DNA of 64,000 bases from Polynucleobacter yangtzensis (GTDB taxonomy: Bacteria; Pseudomonadota; Gammaproteobacteria; Burkholderiales; Burkholderiaceae). Positions 10,901 to 20,394 of this stretch are shown piece by piece (the first letter of the stretch is position 1; every line of letters begins with the position of its first letter). The position numbers and the translations under genes were made by a program. Below the pieces are notes generated by a model. The model was not told where the DNA came from, did no database searches, and was given only the letters and a program-made list of their open reading frames with translations. Location: NCBI RefSeq assembly GCF_001595965.1, contig NZ_LOJI01000001.1, forward strand, positions 182,178 to 246,177, given 5' to 3'.

Positions 10901-10937
10901 GCACCGGCCTACGGATGAATATGTCAGTCCAATTCAT
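7902..10937 (-). CDS. RND multidrug efflux pump, inner-membrane permease
   Basis: A 1011-residue HAE1-type RND transporter that exports drugs or other hydrophobic compounds by proton antiport through a trimeric inner-membrane pump. It starts with NWTDIFIRRPVLSMVVS (TM1). The TM4 proton-relay pair is present in LAIGLVVDDAIIVVEN. The duplicated architecture is seen as two sets of TM segments, about residues 335-540 and 850-1000, separated by large periplasmic loops. It is the last gene of an outer membrane factor - adaptor - pump operon, starting 7 bases after the adaptor stop. No dedicated regulator gene is adjacent. Substrate is unknown. Confidence 0.96.
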   Translation of the reverse strand: MNWTDIFIRRPVLSMVVSALVLIFGLKSIGSLPVNQYPQTQNAIVTITTAYFGADPETIAGFITQPLEASIAQAQGIDYLSSTSVSGVSTIIATLKLNYDSNAALTQIQTQISAVKNQLPPQAQQPILTVQVGQSTAAMYMGFYSDEIPNNAITDYLLRVVKPKLDSVEGVQNAEITGGRKFALRAWLDREKMAGLGVGADDVYNALFANNYLSAVGSTKGDMVAVDLVAGTDLHTLDEFRRLVIKRDGVNIVYLEQVANVTLGSEDYNTNVAFSGKRSVFIAIKVAPQANLLDVAQRVRDVVPDIQKQLPIGMTGKIVYDSTKFITSSIDEVISTLLEALVIVTVVIYLFLGSARAVAVPVIAMPLSLIGTFFLMQVLGYSINLLTLLALVLAIGLVVDDAIIVVENVDRHMKEGKSPLEASLIAARELGGPILAMTVVLIAVYIPIGFQGGLTGALFTEFAFTLASAVAVSGLIALTLSPMMCSRIFTEEQEASSFVQKIDRIFDKVHHSYQSTLRELLSTWQVIIVMGVILLGGVAYLYATARAELAPTEDQGIVLMQASGPPNSTVNQMQTYADQIYAIAAAEPEYEQAFQITSPTSSFGGILLKDWGERKRNATKFQEDMQQKWNTIAGARVAAFQFPALPGAQGLPVQVVINTTESYAQLNEVSQAVLDKARRSGNFFFVDSDLKIDKPQDVLEIDREKVAALGMTQQQVGASLSAALGGGFVNYFSVSGRSYRVIPQVKQVDRLNPDQILDYYIRTPSGAMVQARTIATIKKRVVPQSINHFQQLNSATISGVSTPFISQADLLEFMRQTLKEVAPNGYSMDYAGPSRQFMAESGGFLVTMFFAILIVFLVLAAQFESFRDPIVILVSVPLALFGALIFINLGFTTLNVYTQVGLVTLMGLISKHGILIVEFANELQEAGRSKLDAIVEASSVRLRPILMTTAAMVLGVLPLVIASGAGAAGRQSMGIVIFTGLSIGTLFTLFVVPAMYLFIGADHHAKKFKQQ

Positions 10938-10944
10938 CTGCTAT

Positions 10945-12276
10945 TTATTCCTGCGGCTTTGGATCAGGTGAGTTTGCCGGCAGCACCTTGTTGTTAATAA
11001 TTAGTGGCGTGCCATTCTTTAACTTCAGCTGACCACTAGTAACAACGGTTGCTCCCTCATCAACACCTTTGAGAATAGCCACTTGATCGCCACGTGTTAA
11101 TCCAGTTGTGACAAATACTTGTTGTGCCTCAAGAGTAGGATTGCCTTTCTTATCCTTCTTGCCAGTTGGTTTGGCAATAAAGACAGTTGAACCATAAGGG
11201 TTGTAAGTAACTGCTGTTTGCGGGAGAGTTAAATACTTCACCTGATCGCCAAGCTTGATATTGACGTTAGCAAACATGCCCGGCAGAATTTTCTTATCTG
11301 GGTTGGCCAGTTGAGCCTCAACCTGAATATTGCGGGTATTAGTGTCTACCTTTGGACTAACGGCCGTGATCTTGCCTGTGAAGCTCGCATCTTTAAATGC
11401 ATCGGTCGTCACCACCACCTCTTGGCCAACCTGAATTTGCTCAGCATTATTTTGCGGCAAATTGAAATCTACAAAAATTGGATCCAAAGTTTGTAGTGTT
11501 AGCAACTTATCTCCAGGGTTCACATATTGACCTGGATTGATAGCCACAATTCCGATGCGCCCACTAAATGGCGCCTTAAGATTTTTCTTGGCTACTAATG
11601 CCGTCTGCTGCTCAACCTGAGCCTGCTTCGATTTAGCATCTGCAGCACTCGTATCAAATACGTTTTTACTAATTGCCTGAATTGCCAACTGCTGCCTATC
11701 GCGCTCATTAATCACCTTAGCCAAATCTGCCATGGCCTTTAATGAATTCAACTGAGCGACATCAGAAGTGTCATTTAACTTAATCAGCAAATCACCTTCT
11801 TTGACGTCCTGCCCAGACTTAATAGGTACCGTTTGTACAAGGCCGCCCAATTCAGTGCTGAGCTCAACGCCCCTAAATGCACGCACATTACCAACACTCG
11901 TTAACTTGGGCTGCCACTCAGAAGACTCAACCACCATAGTCGATACCGTTGCAGGAGGTAAGCCCATTCCAGCAATAAAATTCTTAATTAAAAAGGTCTT
12001 TAACTGATTAAAAGCAAAAATTAAACCCAGCAACAGAAACACGCCGCAGAGCATGATGGTCATACGGCGGGGTAGTGGCTCCATAGCCATTAATTTTTCA
12101 TGTGCTTTAGTGCCGCGCCATTTTTGCCCCATGCGAGCCCAAAAAGCTTTTGCCTTTTCCCAAAGAGCAATGGCTCTCTCGCGTAATTTCCACTCAATTG
12201 CTTTGCGTTTTGTCCATGCCCATAAGGCAAGAACTAAAGCAATGAGCTTGTTCTTAATTTGTTCCAGAAGTTTCAT
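10945..12276 (-). CDS. RND efflux periplasmic adaptor subunit
   Basis: A 443-residue membrane fusion protein bridging the pump and the outer membrane channel. A single TM segment (IMLCGVFLLLGLIFAF, about residues 75-90) is followed by the lipoyl and beta-barrel domains (GGLVQTVPIKSGQDVKEGDLLIKL, then LKAPFSGRIGIVAINPGQYV). It is unusual in having about 70 residues before the TM that are rich in Trp, Lys and Arg and look helical. A later start at ATG 12090 would remove most of this but has no visible ribosome binding site. The gene overlaps the end of the outer membrane factor gene by 23 bases. Confidence 0.93.
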   Translation of the reverse strand: MKLLEQIKNKLIALVLALWAWTKRKAIEWKLRERAIALWEKAKAFWARMGQKWRGTKAHEKLMAMEPLPRRMTIMLCGVFLLLGLIFAFNQLKTFLIKNFIAGMGLPPATVSTMVVESSEWQPKLTSVGNVRAFRGVELSTELGGLVQTVPIKSGQDVKEGDLLIKLNDTSDVAQLNSLKAMADLAKVINERDRQQLAIQAISKNVFDTSAADAKSKQAQVEQQTALVAKKNLKAPFSGRIGIVAINPGQYVNPGDKLLTLQTLDPIFVDFNLPQNNAEQIQVGQEVVVTTDAFKDASFTGKITAVSPKVDTNTRNIQVEAQLANPDKKILPGMFANVNIKLGDQVKYLTLPQTAVTYNPYGSTVFIAKPTGKKDKKGNPTLEAQQVFVTTGLTRGDQVAILKGVDEGATVVTSGQLKLKNGTPLIINNKVLPANSPDPKPQE

Positions 12277-13804
12277 TTTGATCTTTTTTCGCTATGTCTT
12301 TTGGTTTAAAGGCGGGGCCTTCACGATTCCACCAGCCACCACCCAGCGCTGCAAATAATGCTGCTGTATCTGAGAAACGAGTTGCTTGTGCAGAAACGGA
12401 TTTCACTTTTGCTTGTTGATATTGATTTTGGTAATAGAGCACTGCTAAATAACTTGCTGTGCCTAACTTGTATTGCTGCTGTACTAAATCCAAAGTTTCA
12501 TAGGCATAACGCTCTGCGTCTGATGCTGCTTTAAGTGCCTGAGCACCAGTCTCTAGAGCACGTAACGCATTAGCCACTTCTTGAAATGCATTTAAGACAG
12601 TTGCCTGATATTGAAAAGCAGCTTGCTCGTAGTTAGCAATTGCACCACGACGTTGCGCCAATAGCTGACCGCCTTGGAAAAGCGGCTGCAAGATACCGCC
12701 ACCCAGAGTCCATAAAGATGAGTTAGGCCCAAATAAACTGCTTGATGTCAGTGCCGCAGCGCCAATCGATCCGGTGATATTAAATTGCGGCAATAGGTTG
12801 GCTGTTGCGACACCCACAAAAGCGTTCTGCGCTTTTAGTTGTGCCTCTGCAGCTCGTACATCAGGGCGCTGGCGCACAAGACTGGAAGGCACAGAGAGAG
12901 GTAATTTCTCTGGCAATTTTAAATTTGCTAAATCAAATTTAGCAATATTTGCATTGCTAGGAATCTCACCCACCAATACGGCCAACTGGTTGCGTGCAAA
13001 TGCTAGATTTCTTTCATAGTTGAACAGATCCACTTGAGAGCTTGAAACCAATGTGCGCTGCGATGTAACGTCAACTTTTGAAACCGTACCAATCACTAAT
13101 TGCTTCTCGGTTACTTCAGCAAGATTGGTTTGAGCTTTCAAAATTTCTTCCGTTGCCTGCATCTGCGCACGAAGAGCTGCTTCCCTCACGGCACTAGTTA
13201 CCACATTGGCGGTCAAAGAAAGATAAGCGCCTTCCAACTGAAACTGCGCCACTTCTGCTTGCGCACGCGCACCTTCTACCGCCCTACGCGCCCCTCCAAA
13301 TACATCTAACTTATACGTAACATTTACTGAGGTGTTGTACAGATTGTAAGTATCGGTGCCATAGTTCAAACCGTAAACAGCTGATGGCTGCTTCTGTCTT
13401 AAGGCATTTGCGCCAACGCCAATTGCTGGAAAGTACTGCCCACCAATTTGTGCATTGACGTTTTCTTGGGCTGCGCGGAGTGCTGCATCAGCTGCGCCTA
13501 AATTTGGATTTTGCTCAAGCGCTTTTTTAATAAGTACATCAAGCTCGGGAGATTTATAAAGCTCCCACCATTGCGCTTCAATATCAGCACCTTCAACAAA
13601 CTCTTGATCACTACCCCCAGGCACACCAGGAGCAGTTGTGAGTTTTTTGGTAAGAGGGGTTTCAGTATATGAAGAGGTCTTCGGTGCCTCAGGTTGCTTA
13701 AAGTCTGGTCCAACCGCGCACGCAGAGAGAACCGCCACACAAATTAATGGGATTAACTTCAAACTTGAGCTTGGGCTTATCAACGAAAACATGAGTTGCA
13801 ACAA
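12254..13804 (-). CDS. NodT-family outer membrane efflux lipoprotein
   Basis: A 516-residue TolC/OprM-type channel. The N-terminal signal ends in the lipobox LSACAVGPDF, giving a lipidated Cys, and AVGPDFKQPE is the usual start of mature NodT-family factors. Two internally repeated outer membrane efflux domains follow, with the typical LYYQNQYQQAK and VRQRPDVRAAE segments. The start may be ATG 13804 or the in-frame ATG 13792. It is the first gene of the tripartite efflux operon. The C-terminal tail is basic and overlaps the adaptor gene. Confidence 0.93.
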   Translation of the reverse strand: MLQLMFSLISPSSSLKLIPLICVAVLSACAVGPDFKQPEAPKTSSYTETPLTKKLTTAPGVPGGSDQEFVEGADIEAQWWELYKSPELDVLIKKALEQNPNLGAADAALRAAQENVNAQIGGQYFPAIGVGANALRQKQPSAVYGLNYGTDTYNLYNTSVNVTYKLDVFGGARRAVEGARAQAEVAQFQLEGAYLSLTANVVTSAVREAALRAQMQATEEILKAQTNLAEVTEKQLVIGTVSKVDVTSQRTLVSSSQVDLFNYERNLAFARNQLAVLVGEIPSNANIAKFDLANLKLPEKLPLSVPSSLVRQRPDVRAAEAQLKAQNAFVGVATANLLPQFNITGSIGAAALTSSSLFGPNSSLWTLGGGILQPLFQGGQLLAQRRGAIANYEQAAFQYQATVLNAFQEVANALRALETGAQALKAASDAERYAYETLDLVQQQYKLGTASYLAVLYYQNQYQQAKVKSVSAQATRFSDTAALFAALGGGWWNREGPAFKPKDIAKKDQNETSGTN

Positions 13805-13843
13805 ATATCCTCTTTTACAAGAGTTATTTTAACACAAAAATGC

Positions 13844-13869
13844 AATCAGGGCTCCGTAAAGCCCTGATT
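13844..13869 (-). terminator. Hairpin between the unknown secreted gene and the efflux operon
   Basis: A 10-bp inverted repeat (AATCAGGGCT / AGCCCTGATT) with a 6-base loop. On the minus strand it is followed after a few bases by a run of five T, so it could end transcription from the 14010-14813 gene before the efflux operon promoter. The 13870-14009 stretch holds nothing else I can identify. Confidence 0.5.
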
Positions 13870-14009
13870 TATCTACTGAATTTTGTTCATAACTTTAGGA
13901 GAATGTCAAACTAATGAAAATTTATTCAGCTATAGCAGATTGAAATTGAAAGAAGTTCTAATTTGGAGCCACCAAGCATACAAAATTTAGGCTCAAGCCC
14001 TAAAAACAA

Positions 14010-14813
14010 TTAGTTACTAAATTTGTAGAGATCTATCTTGTCCACCGGCTTATCGGATCCGCCGAAGTATTTATTTTGGAGATTTGAGTACTCATCAGCC
14101 CACTTCTGTAGGCCCTCAATAAATTTCACCTTTTTAGGATCTTGCTTGTAATTTGTTTTGAACCATGGAGACATAGTTGAATTACCAACAGAGGGGTTTT
14201 CTAAACCATAGGTGCTTGGAAAATAAAAGAGATCGAGACGAAGTATGTTTCCCCGATGATCATACTCAGACGTTTGCACCCGAAGGGCATTTGAATCAAA
14301 TTTAATTCCTTTGGAGTTATAAAACTCTCGGACCTTATTTTGACCTGGAGTGGATGACTGAAGATACCCTGTTGCCATAATGTTAGTGCAGCGCTGTTGC
14401 CATAGATCCGTTCCATATTGATTAGAGTAAATAAAATTATCATTTACATCATTACAATAATTTGGGTCCCACCTGTAGGCATGTGACTCTAAATTGGTAG
14501 TAAAAAATATTGCGGCAACAAGTTGATTGCTTTTATTAACTTGTGCCAAAACCATTTCTCTTAGAGACACTGGTTGTATTCTGTTACCCGCTAATGCATT
14601 GTTAACTGATGGTCTATCCCAGGCGCTAACAACAATCCATTCTCCTCCAGGCAGCGGAATAGATCTCAATAAGCTCTTTCCTGCGAGACCATCTATATGC
14701 ACCTGATAGCTGCCACTGATAAGGTCGCCTTGCTTTGGCAGATCGTTGGATGCAAGACAAAAGTTGATATTAAAAAACATCAACATGAATAAGGTAGTTA
14801 ATCTTTTTTTCAT
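14010..14813 (-). CDS. Secreted protein of unknown function
   Basis: A 267-residue protein with a classical signal peptide (MKKRLTTLFMLMFFNINFCLASN, cleavage likely after CLA). The mature part has no motif I recognise. It contains two cysteines (NYCNDVND and QQRCTN) that may form a disulfide, aromatic-rich segments, and a hydrophilic C-terminus. Base composition looks more AT-rich than neighbouring genes, which together with the lack of recognisable homology suggests an accessory gene. It follows glmS on the same strand by 22 bases, so it could be transcribed with glmU-glmS. No function is proposed. Confidence 0.7.
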   Translation of the reverse strand: MKKRLTTLFMLMFFNINFCLASNDLPKQGDLISGSYQVHIDGLAGKSLLRSIPLPGGEWIVVSAWDRPSVNNALAGNRIQPVSLREMVLAQVNKSNQLVAAIFFTTNLESHAYRWDPNYCNDVNDNFIYSNQYGTDLWQQRCTNIMATGYLQSSTPGQNKVREFYNSKGIKFDSNALRVQTSEYDHRGNILRLDLFYFPSTYGLENPSVGNSTMSPWFKTNYKQDPKKVKFIEGLQKWADEYSNLQNKYFGGSDKPVDKIDLYKFSN

Positions 14814-14835
14814 GCTTAAAAATTACTTTTTAGCC

Positions 14836-16668
14836 CTACTCTACTGTGACGCTCTTTGCTAAATTTCTAGGCTTGTCTACATCAGTACCACGTACGCAGG
14901 CCGTGTGATACGCCAATAACTGCAGCGGAACTACGTGCAGGATAGGCGAAAGATTGCCATAGTGCTCCGGCAAGCGGATGACGTTAATGCCATCACTATT
15001 CACAATCTCGGTGTCATGATCAGCAAATACATAGAGCTTGCCGCCACGTGCTTTTACTTCTTGCATGTTGGATTTGAGTTTTTCTAGCAACTCATCTTTT
15101 GGGGCAACTGTCACTACCGGCATCTTATCGGTCACCAATGCAAGCGGTCCATGCTTTAACTCCCCAGCAGGATATGCCTCTGCATGAATATAAGAAATTT
15201 CTTTCAGCTTTAAGGCACCCTCTAGTGCGATTGGGTAATGCAAGCCACGACCTAAGAAGAGCGCATTTTCACATTTAGCAAAAGCATCACTCCAGGCAAT
15301 TATTTGCGGCTCAAGCGCCAACACTGCATGCAGGGCTTTAGGTAGATGACGTAATTCGCGAAGTAATTCTTTTTCTTTTTCAGCAGAGATTCTGCCGGCA
15401 CGTTTCGCCAATGAAACTGCCAAGAGATATAAGGCCAAGAGTTGTGTAGTAAATGCTTTCGTTGAAGCAACACCAATTTCAGCTCCAGCTTTGGTCAAGA
15501 AATGCCAATCAGTTTCACGAACCATGGCACTACTAGCCACATTACAAATTGCTAAAGTGTATTTATGTCCCAAACTCTTGGCATGACGTAAAGCAGCCAA
15601 GGTATCAGCCGTCTCGCCAGATTGTGAAACAACAACAATCAACGTTTTTGGATTAGGAACGGTAGTCCGATAGCGGTACTCACTTGCAATTTCAACTTGT
15701 GTCGGAATACCGGCGATGTCCTCTAACCAATATTTAGCAACACAAGCAGAGTAGTAGCTGGTGCCACAAGCCAAAATCAAAATTTGATCGAAGGCTTTCC
15801 AGTCTTCAGGACTTGCATTAAATAAACTGGGACCAAATTCAGCAATATTGGCCAGCGTATCGCCGATTGCGCGAGGTTGCTCAAAAATTTCTTTTTGCAT
15901 GTAGTGCTGATACGGCCCCAAATCAACCGAGTCAGCTTGCGCAGGCATAGGCTTCAACTCTCTTTGGGCAGGCTTACCCGCCTGATCAATCACCTCAACA
16001 CTATCCGCCTTAAGAACTGCAACATCACCCTCATCCAAATACAGCATGGAATGAGCACGGCCGGCCAAAGCCAGGGCATCAGATGCTAAAAAGTGCTCAT
16101 GGTCCCCGATTGCTACCACTAGAGGTGATCCGACGCGCGCGCCCACCAGGGTGTTTGGGTTGTCTTGGGCAATTACGCCGATAGCATAGGCGCCATGCAA
16201 TTTTGGGAGCACTGCTCTAACTGACCGTGCAATATCTTTTTGCCCACTAGCAACATATTGCTGATGAACTAAATGAGCGATCACTTCCGTATCAGTTTCA
16301 GAAGTAAACACATACCCAGCAGCTTTTAATTCTGCGCGAAGTGATTCGTAGTTCTCAATAATCCCGTTATGTACAACTGCAATTAAGCCATTGGAAATAT
16401 GTGGGTGAGCATTTTGTGTATCTGGCTTGCCATGAGTTGCCCAGCGAGTATGGGCAATACCAAGCGTACCAATAAAATCCTTGCCTTGCTCGGCTAACTC
16501 AGAAACGCGTGCAGTAGTACGCGCCCGTTCAATTGGGTGTTTAGCATCATTGCCATTGATGACCGCAAAACCACAAGAGTCGTAACCGCGGTACTCTAAG
16601 CGGCGTAAGCCCTCAACCAAAACATCAACAATATTTTTATGGGAGGCTGCGCCAACAATACCGCACAT
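14836..16668 (-). CDS. glmS: Glutamine--fructose-6-phosphate aminotransferase (isomerizing)
   Basis: A 610-residue GlmS, which makes glucosamine-6-phosphate from fructose-6-phosphate and glutamine, the first step to UDP-GlcNAc. The N-terminal glutaminase domain begins MCGIVGA with Cys2 as nucleophile, and HTRWATHG is conserved. Two SIS sugar-isomerase domains follow ([17 protein letters not shown]), and the protein ends with the signature [11 protein letters not shown]. Its start overlaps the glmU stop by one base (TAATG), so GlmU and GlmS are made from one message. No glmS ribozyme or GlmZ-like target is apparent. Confidence 0.98.
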   Translation of the reverse strand: MCGIVGAASHKNIVDVLVEGLRRLEYRGYDSCGFAVINGNDAKHPIERARTTARVSELAEQGKDFIGTLGIAHTRWATHGKPDTQNAHPHISNGLIAVVHNGIIENYESLRAELKAAGYVFTSETDTEVIAHLVHQQYVASGQKDIARSVRAVLPKLHGAYAIGVIAQDNPNTLVGARVGSPLVVAIGDHEHFLASDALALAGRAHSMLYLDEGDVAVLKADSVEVIDQAGKPAQRELKPMPAQADSVDLGPYQHYMQKEIFEQPRAIGDTLANIAEFGPSLFNASPEDWKAFDQILILACGTSYYSACVAKYWLEDIAGIPTQVEIASEYRYRTTVPNPKTLIVVVSQSGETADTLAALRHAKSLGHKYTLAICNVASSAMVRETDWHFLTKAGAEIGVASTKAFTTQLLALYLLAVSLAKRAGRISAEKEKELLRELRHLPKALHAVLALEPQIIAWSDAFAKCENALFLGRGLHYPIALEGALKLKEISYIHAEAYPAGELKHGPLALVTDKMPVVTVAPKDELLEKLKSNMQEVKARGGKLYVFADHDTEIVNSDGINVIRLPEHYGNLSPILHVVPLQLLAYHTACVRGTDVDKPRNLAKSVTVE

Positions 16669-18206
16669 TATTTCTTACCTTTTGCAGTTTTCTTAACTAC
16701 TTTTTTAACCACTTTCTTCGCGGTCTTCTTCGCTGATTTTTTTGTTGCTACCTTTTTAGCTGCCACTTTTTTGGCGGCTGGCTTTTTAACAATACTCTTT
16801 TTTTCTTGCTTTACAGGACGCTGCCACTGAAATGAAATTTGCTTTGCCCTCGATACAGTCAACTGGTTTGCTGGCGCATCTTTAGTGAGCGTTGTACCGG
16901 CACCCAATGTGGCGCCGCGACCTACGCGCACTGGCGCAACGAGCTGTGTATCTGAGCCAATAAAAACATCATCTTCAATGATTGTTTGATGCTTGTTAAC
17001 GCCGTCGTAATTACAAGTAATAGTACCGGCACCAATATTGACTCTTGAGCCAACGATGGAGTCACCAACATAAGCTAAATGGTTGGCCTTGCTATTGGCA
17101 GCAATTTTGCTGTTCTTGACTTCAACAAAGTTACCAATATGAACGTCGTTTGATAAATCTGCACCTGGGCGTAAGCGGGCATATGGACCAATCAGAGATT
17201 GATTGCCTACTTTTGCACCATCTACATGGCTGTAGGCATGAATCACTACGCCCTTACCAATTACGCTATTGCGAATCACACAATAAGGACCAATTTTTGT
17301 ACCAGCGTCTAAAGTAACGCAGCCTTCAAATACACATCCAACGTCTATTGATACATCCGTACCGCACTCTAAAGTACCGCGCACATCAATGCGTGCCGGA
17401 TCAGCCAGAGATACGCCCGCATCCATTAATTGATTAGCGATATTAAGTTGATGAACGCGCTCAAGTGCAGCCAGTTGATCGCGACTATTGACGCCAACAG
17501 TCTCAAACTCATCATCGGCCTGTGTTGTCCGAATTGGTACGCCATCTTTGACTGCCATGGCGATCACATCGGTTAAGTAATACTCGCCCTGTGCATTACT
17601 TGCACGCAAAGCCTTTAACCATTTTTTTAATGAGTTTGTTGGCAGCACCATGATGCCGGTATTGATTTCTTGAATCTGTTTTTGCGCTGGAGTTGCATCT
17701 TTCTCCTCAACAATCTCTTTTACCGAGCCATCGGCATCGCGCACGATGCGGCCATAACCAGTTGGATTGCTTAAGTTTTGCGTCAGGAGTGCAAGCGCAC
17801 TATCTTGACTTCGCACGCCATCCGCCAATTTTGCTAATTTTGCGAGAGTCTTTTTTGCTGTCAGTGGAACATCGCCATACAAAACTAATGTGGGCTCTTG
17901 AACATCTAATTTTGGCAATGCCTGCAATAAAGCGTGACCGGTACCCTTTTGCTCGGCCTGAAGTGCAGTCACTACTTTGCTAAAACTTGGATTTTCTTTG
18001 CTGGCATTAAATAGAAATGATTTAACGTCTGCCGCCCCATGCCCAACAACAACAACAGGGCCTGTTTTTGCCTTCTTATCCTGTAGCGAAAGTGCGGTAC
18101 TGAGGACGTGCTGAAGGAGGGGTTTGCCTGCTAGATTTTGCAGGACCTTGGGCAGAGCGGATTTCATCCGCTTTCCTTGCCCAGCAGCCAAAATGACGAT
18201 ATTCAT
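16668..18206 (-). CDS. glmU: Bifunctional UDP-GlcNAc pyrophosphorylase / GlcN-1-P acetyltransferase with basic tail
   Basis: A 512-residue GlmU, which acetylates glucosamine-1-P and uridylates it to UDP-GlcNAc. The N-terminal pyrophosphorylase domain has LAAGQGKRM at residues 6-14. The C-terminal left-handed beta-helix follows ([17 protein letters not shown]-like [22 protein letters not shown]). The usual enzyme ends near residue 455. Here about 48 extra residues follow, almost entirely Lys, Ala, Val and Thr in AAKK/TAKK-like repeats ending KGKK, similar to histone H1-like tails. The gene overlaps ttcA upstream by 4 bases and glmS downstream by one. Confidence 0.96.
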   Translation of the reverse strand: MNIVILAAGQGKRMKSALPKVLQNLAGKPLLQHVLSTALSLQDKKAKTGPVVVVGHGAADVKSFLFNASKENPSFSKVVTALQAEQKGTGHALLQALPKLDVQEPTLVLYGDVPLTAKKTLAKLAKLADGVRSQDSALALLTQNLSNPTGYGRIVRDADGSVKEIVEEKDATPAQKQIQEINTGIMVLPTNSLKKWLKALRASNAQGEYYLTDVIAMAVKDGVPIRTTQADDEFETVGVNSRDQLAALERVHQLNIANQLMDAGVSLADPARIDVRGTLECGTDVSIDVGCVFEGCVTLDAGTKIGPYCVIRNSVIGKGVVIHAYSHVDGAKVGNQSLIGPYARLRPGADLSNDVHIGNFVEVKNSKIAANSKANHLAYVGDSIVGSRVNIGAGTITCNYDGVNKHQTIIEDDVFIGSDTQLVAPVRVGRGATLGAGTTLTKDAPANQLTVSRAKQISFQWQRPVKQEKKSIVKKPAAKKVAAKKVATKKSAKKTAKKVVKKVVKKTAKGKK

Positions 18207-19111
18207 AAAGGGGGATTATAAGTCCCCTGAATCATGGTTCCACAGGCTAATTCGTCTAATTCCGCCTCATCAATTGCCTTGTCGCCAGCAGATCTAGCGG
18301 CAATCCCAGAGAGCTCGGTGGAAATCTCCAGACTTTTAAAATTAAAAGCCTCGCCATCCATCAAATGGGATGGGACGATATGGTGCATAGAGCGAAATAA
18401 GTTCTCCACTCGACCTGGGTGCTTTTTCTCCCAATCGCGCAGCATTTCTTTCATCACCTGGCGCTGAAGATTGGGCTGACTGCCACAGAGATCGCATGGA
18501 ATGATAGGGAAGTTCATATCTGTTGCATAACGCTCTAGCAACTTTTCGGGAACGTAGGCTAAAGGACGAATGACGATATGTTTGCCATCATCAGATCGCA
18601 ACTTTGGTGGCATGCCCTTGAGCTTGCCCGCATAAAACATATTGAGCATCAAGGTTTCTAAGATGTCATCGCGATGGTGTCCCAATGCAATCTTTGTTGC
18701 ACCTAATTCATCTGCGACGCGATACAAAATTCCACGGCGCAAACGTGAGCACAATCCACAAGTGGTTTTACCTTCAGGGATCACACGCTTCACAATGCTG
18801 TAAGTATCTTGCTCTTCAATGTGATATTGAACACCCAAACCCTTTAGATAATTGGGTAATATTTCCGCAGGGAAGTTGGGTTGCTTTTGATCCAAATTCA
18901 CCGCGACGATTTCAAAATTGATTGGTGCGCGCTCACGCAACTTCATCAAAATATCGAGCATGGCGTAACTATCTTTACCACCAGATACGCACACCATCAC
19001 TTTATCGCCATTCTCAATCATGCCAAAGTCACCAATGGCTTGACCAACCAAGCGACAGAGTTTTTTCTCTAACTTGTTTTCTTCGAAGACAACTTTACGA
19101 ATATCGCCCAT
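18203..19111 (-). CDS. ttcA: tRNA 2-thiocytidine(32) synthetase
   Basis: A 302-residue TtcA, which thiolates C32 of some tRNAs using ATP and an Fe-S cluster. The PP-loop motif SGGKDS is at residues 43-48. The conserved cysteine pairs are [12 protein letters not shown] and CDLCGSQPN, and the [13 protein letters not shown] motif lies between them. The start is ATG 19111 with AAGGACG upstream. It precedes glmU and overlaps it by 4 bases. The C-terminal 30 residues are acidic and look unstructured. Confidence 0.96.
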   Translation of the reverse strand: MGDIRKVVFEENKLEKKLCRLVGQAIGDFGMIENGDKVMVCVSGGKDSYAMLDILMKLRERAPINFEIVAVNLDQKQPNFPAEILPNYLKGLGVQYHIEEQDTYSIVKRVIPEGKTTCGLCSRLRRGILYRVADELGATKIALGHHRDDILETLMLNMFYAGKLKGMPPKLRSDDGKHIVIRPLAYVPEKLLERYATDMNFPIIPCDLCGSQPNLQRQVMKEMLRDWEKKHPGRVENLFRSMHHIVPSHLMDGEAFNFKSLEISTELSGIAARSAGDKAIDEAELDELACGTMIQGTYNPPL

Positions 19112-19141
19112 AACTATTACGTCCTTTTCTGCACTGTTGCT

Positions 19142-19537
19142 CTAAGACGTCTTAATACGAAATACTTCAACACCTACAGAGTGGCAATCTGGATACACAT
19201 CAGGCTTAGCTGTACTAACGCGCGCAGCTAACACTTTAGGATGCAGCAGCATGGCTGTCACGATGTCATCACAGAAGGTTTCCTGCAAATGAATATGGCC
19301 CTGAGAGGCCCTAGCCTTAATGGTTTCACGCATAAAGTCGTAATCCACCACCTCATCTAATTGATCCTGAGTTGGCGTATTCATCGCCAAAGGAATATAG
19401 AGATCTACATTCAAGATAACGCGTTGCTCTGCTTTTTTCTCAAAGTCATGAACACCGATGTTGATATAGATTTCATAGTCACGCAAAAATAAGCGACGGC
19501 AGTCAACAAGAGCAGGATGAGAAAGAATGGCGTGCAT
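19142..19537 (-). CDS. folB: Dihydroneopterin aldolase
   Basis: A 131-residue FolB-type enzyme of folate synthesis, converting 7,8-dihydroneopterin to hydroxymethyl-dihydropterin. Recognisable segments are the IYINIGVHDFEKKAEQ start of the core, DYDFMRETI, and the TAKPDVYPDCHSVGVEV end. It follows the SDR gene by 22 bases and precedes ttcA by 30. The pairing with a pteridine-reductase-like SDR supports a role in pterin metabolism. Confidence 0.92.
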   Translation of the reverse strand: MHAILSHPALVDCRRLFLRDYEIYINIGVHDFEKKAEQRVILNVDLYIPLAMNTPTQDQLDEVVDYDFMRETIKARASQGHIHLQETFCDDIVTAMLLHPKVLAARVSTAKPDVYPDCHSVGVEVFRIKTS

Positions 19538-19559
19538 TTAATTTACTTTTTAAAAATAC

Positions 19560-20369
19560 TTAATTGGTTTTGAACATCACATCGCGAGTAGAGGGCAATA
19601 AATGCTGTCCACCATCTACATATAAAGTAGTTCCAGTAATAGCACTAGACTCCGCTAAAAATACTGCTGCTATTGCAATATCTGCAGGTGTTGAAGATTT
19701 TCCTAGTGGTGTCATTTGATGCGCTTTAGAAAAACCATCATTCGTTTGATCGCCAGATGGAAGCGAGATTCCAGGCGCCAATCCCACCACTCGTAGATGC
19801 GGCGCAAAATCCATTGCCAATAATTCAACAGCAGAAAGTAGTGCGGCTTTTGATAGCGTATAAGATAAATAATCTGGATTGAGATTAATGAGTTTTTGAT
19901 CTAGCAATTGAATTACCGATGGAACAACCTCTGATCTGTTTGACTTGCTTTTTTGATATTCAAACATCAGTTGAGATAACAAAATTGGTGCCGTCAAATT
20001 GACCTGCATATGCTCTTGTAAGCTTTTTCCGCTTAAAGGGGTATCTGAACTGGCGCGATCATATTCAAAAATAGAGGCACTATTGACTAAGCAGCTCAGA
20101 TGCGGAAAAGCAGTACTTACGACTTTAAAAAGATTATTCGTCGAGACTTCATCGGCTAAATCTGCCTGAAAAGCCTGAGCTTTAACTCCAAATCCCTGAA
20201 TTTCTTCAACGGTTTGGGCGGCCTCTTGACCTGATCGCCCATAATGAACAGCAACATCCCAGCCCTGACGGGCAAACTGCAAGGCAATTTCTCGACCGAG
20301 ACGCTTTGCGGCGCCAGTCACTAAAACTGCCTTTGGTTGCTGGGATAGGGATGTTGAACTAGGGTTCAA
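19560..20369 (-). CDS. SDR oxidoreductase, pteridine reductase-like (FolM type)
   Basis: A 269-residue short-chain dehydrogenase. The cofactor loop is VTGAAKRLGRE, in which the Arg-Leu-Gly form is typical of pteridine reductases/FolM, and HYGRSG fits NADPH preference. The catalytic YxxxK is SYTLSKAA. No ATG precedes the cofactor loop, so the start is probably the TTG at 20369. Its neighbour folB suggests dihydromonapterin or dihydrobiopterin/folate reduction; that is inference. Its start lies only 25 bases from the divergent methyltransferase start. Confidence 0.85.
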   Translation of the reverse strand: MNPSSTSLSQQPKAVLVTGAAKRLGREIALQFARQGWDVAVHYGRSGQEAAQTVEEIQGFGVKAQAFQADLADEVSTNNLFKVVSTAFPHLSCLVNSASIFEYDRASSDTPLSGKSLQEHMQVNLTAPILLSQLMFEYQKSKSNRSEVVPSVIQLLDQKLINLNPDYLSYTLSKAALLSAVELLAMDFAPHLRVVGLAPGISLPSGDQTNDGFSKAHQMTPLGKSSTPADIAIAAVFLAESSAITGTTLYVDGGQHLLPSTRDVMFKTN

Positions 20370-20394
20370 TTAAATTCTCTTAGACTAGCGAGCT

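Noticed and set aside
16680..16815. Pyrimidine-rich repeat tract
   Set aside because: It is explained by Lys/Ala codons of the GlmU tail on the minus strand, not by an independent DNA repeat or CRISPR.
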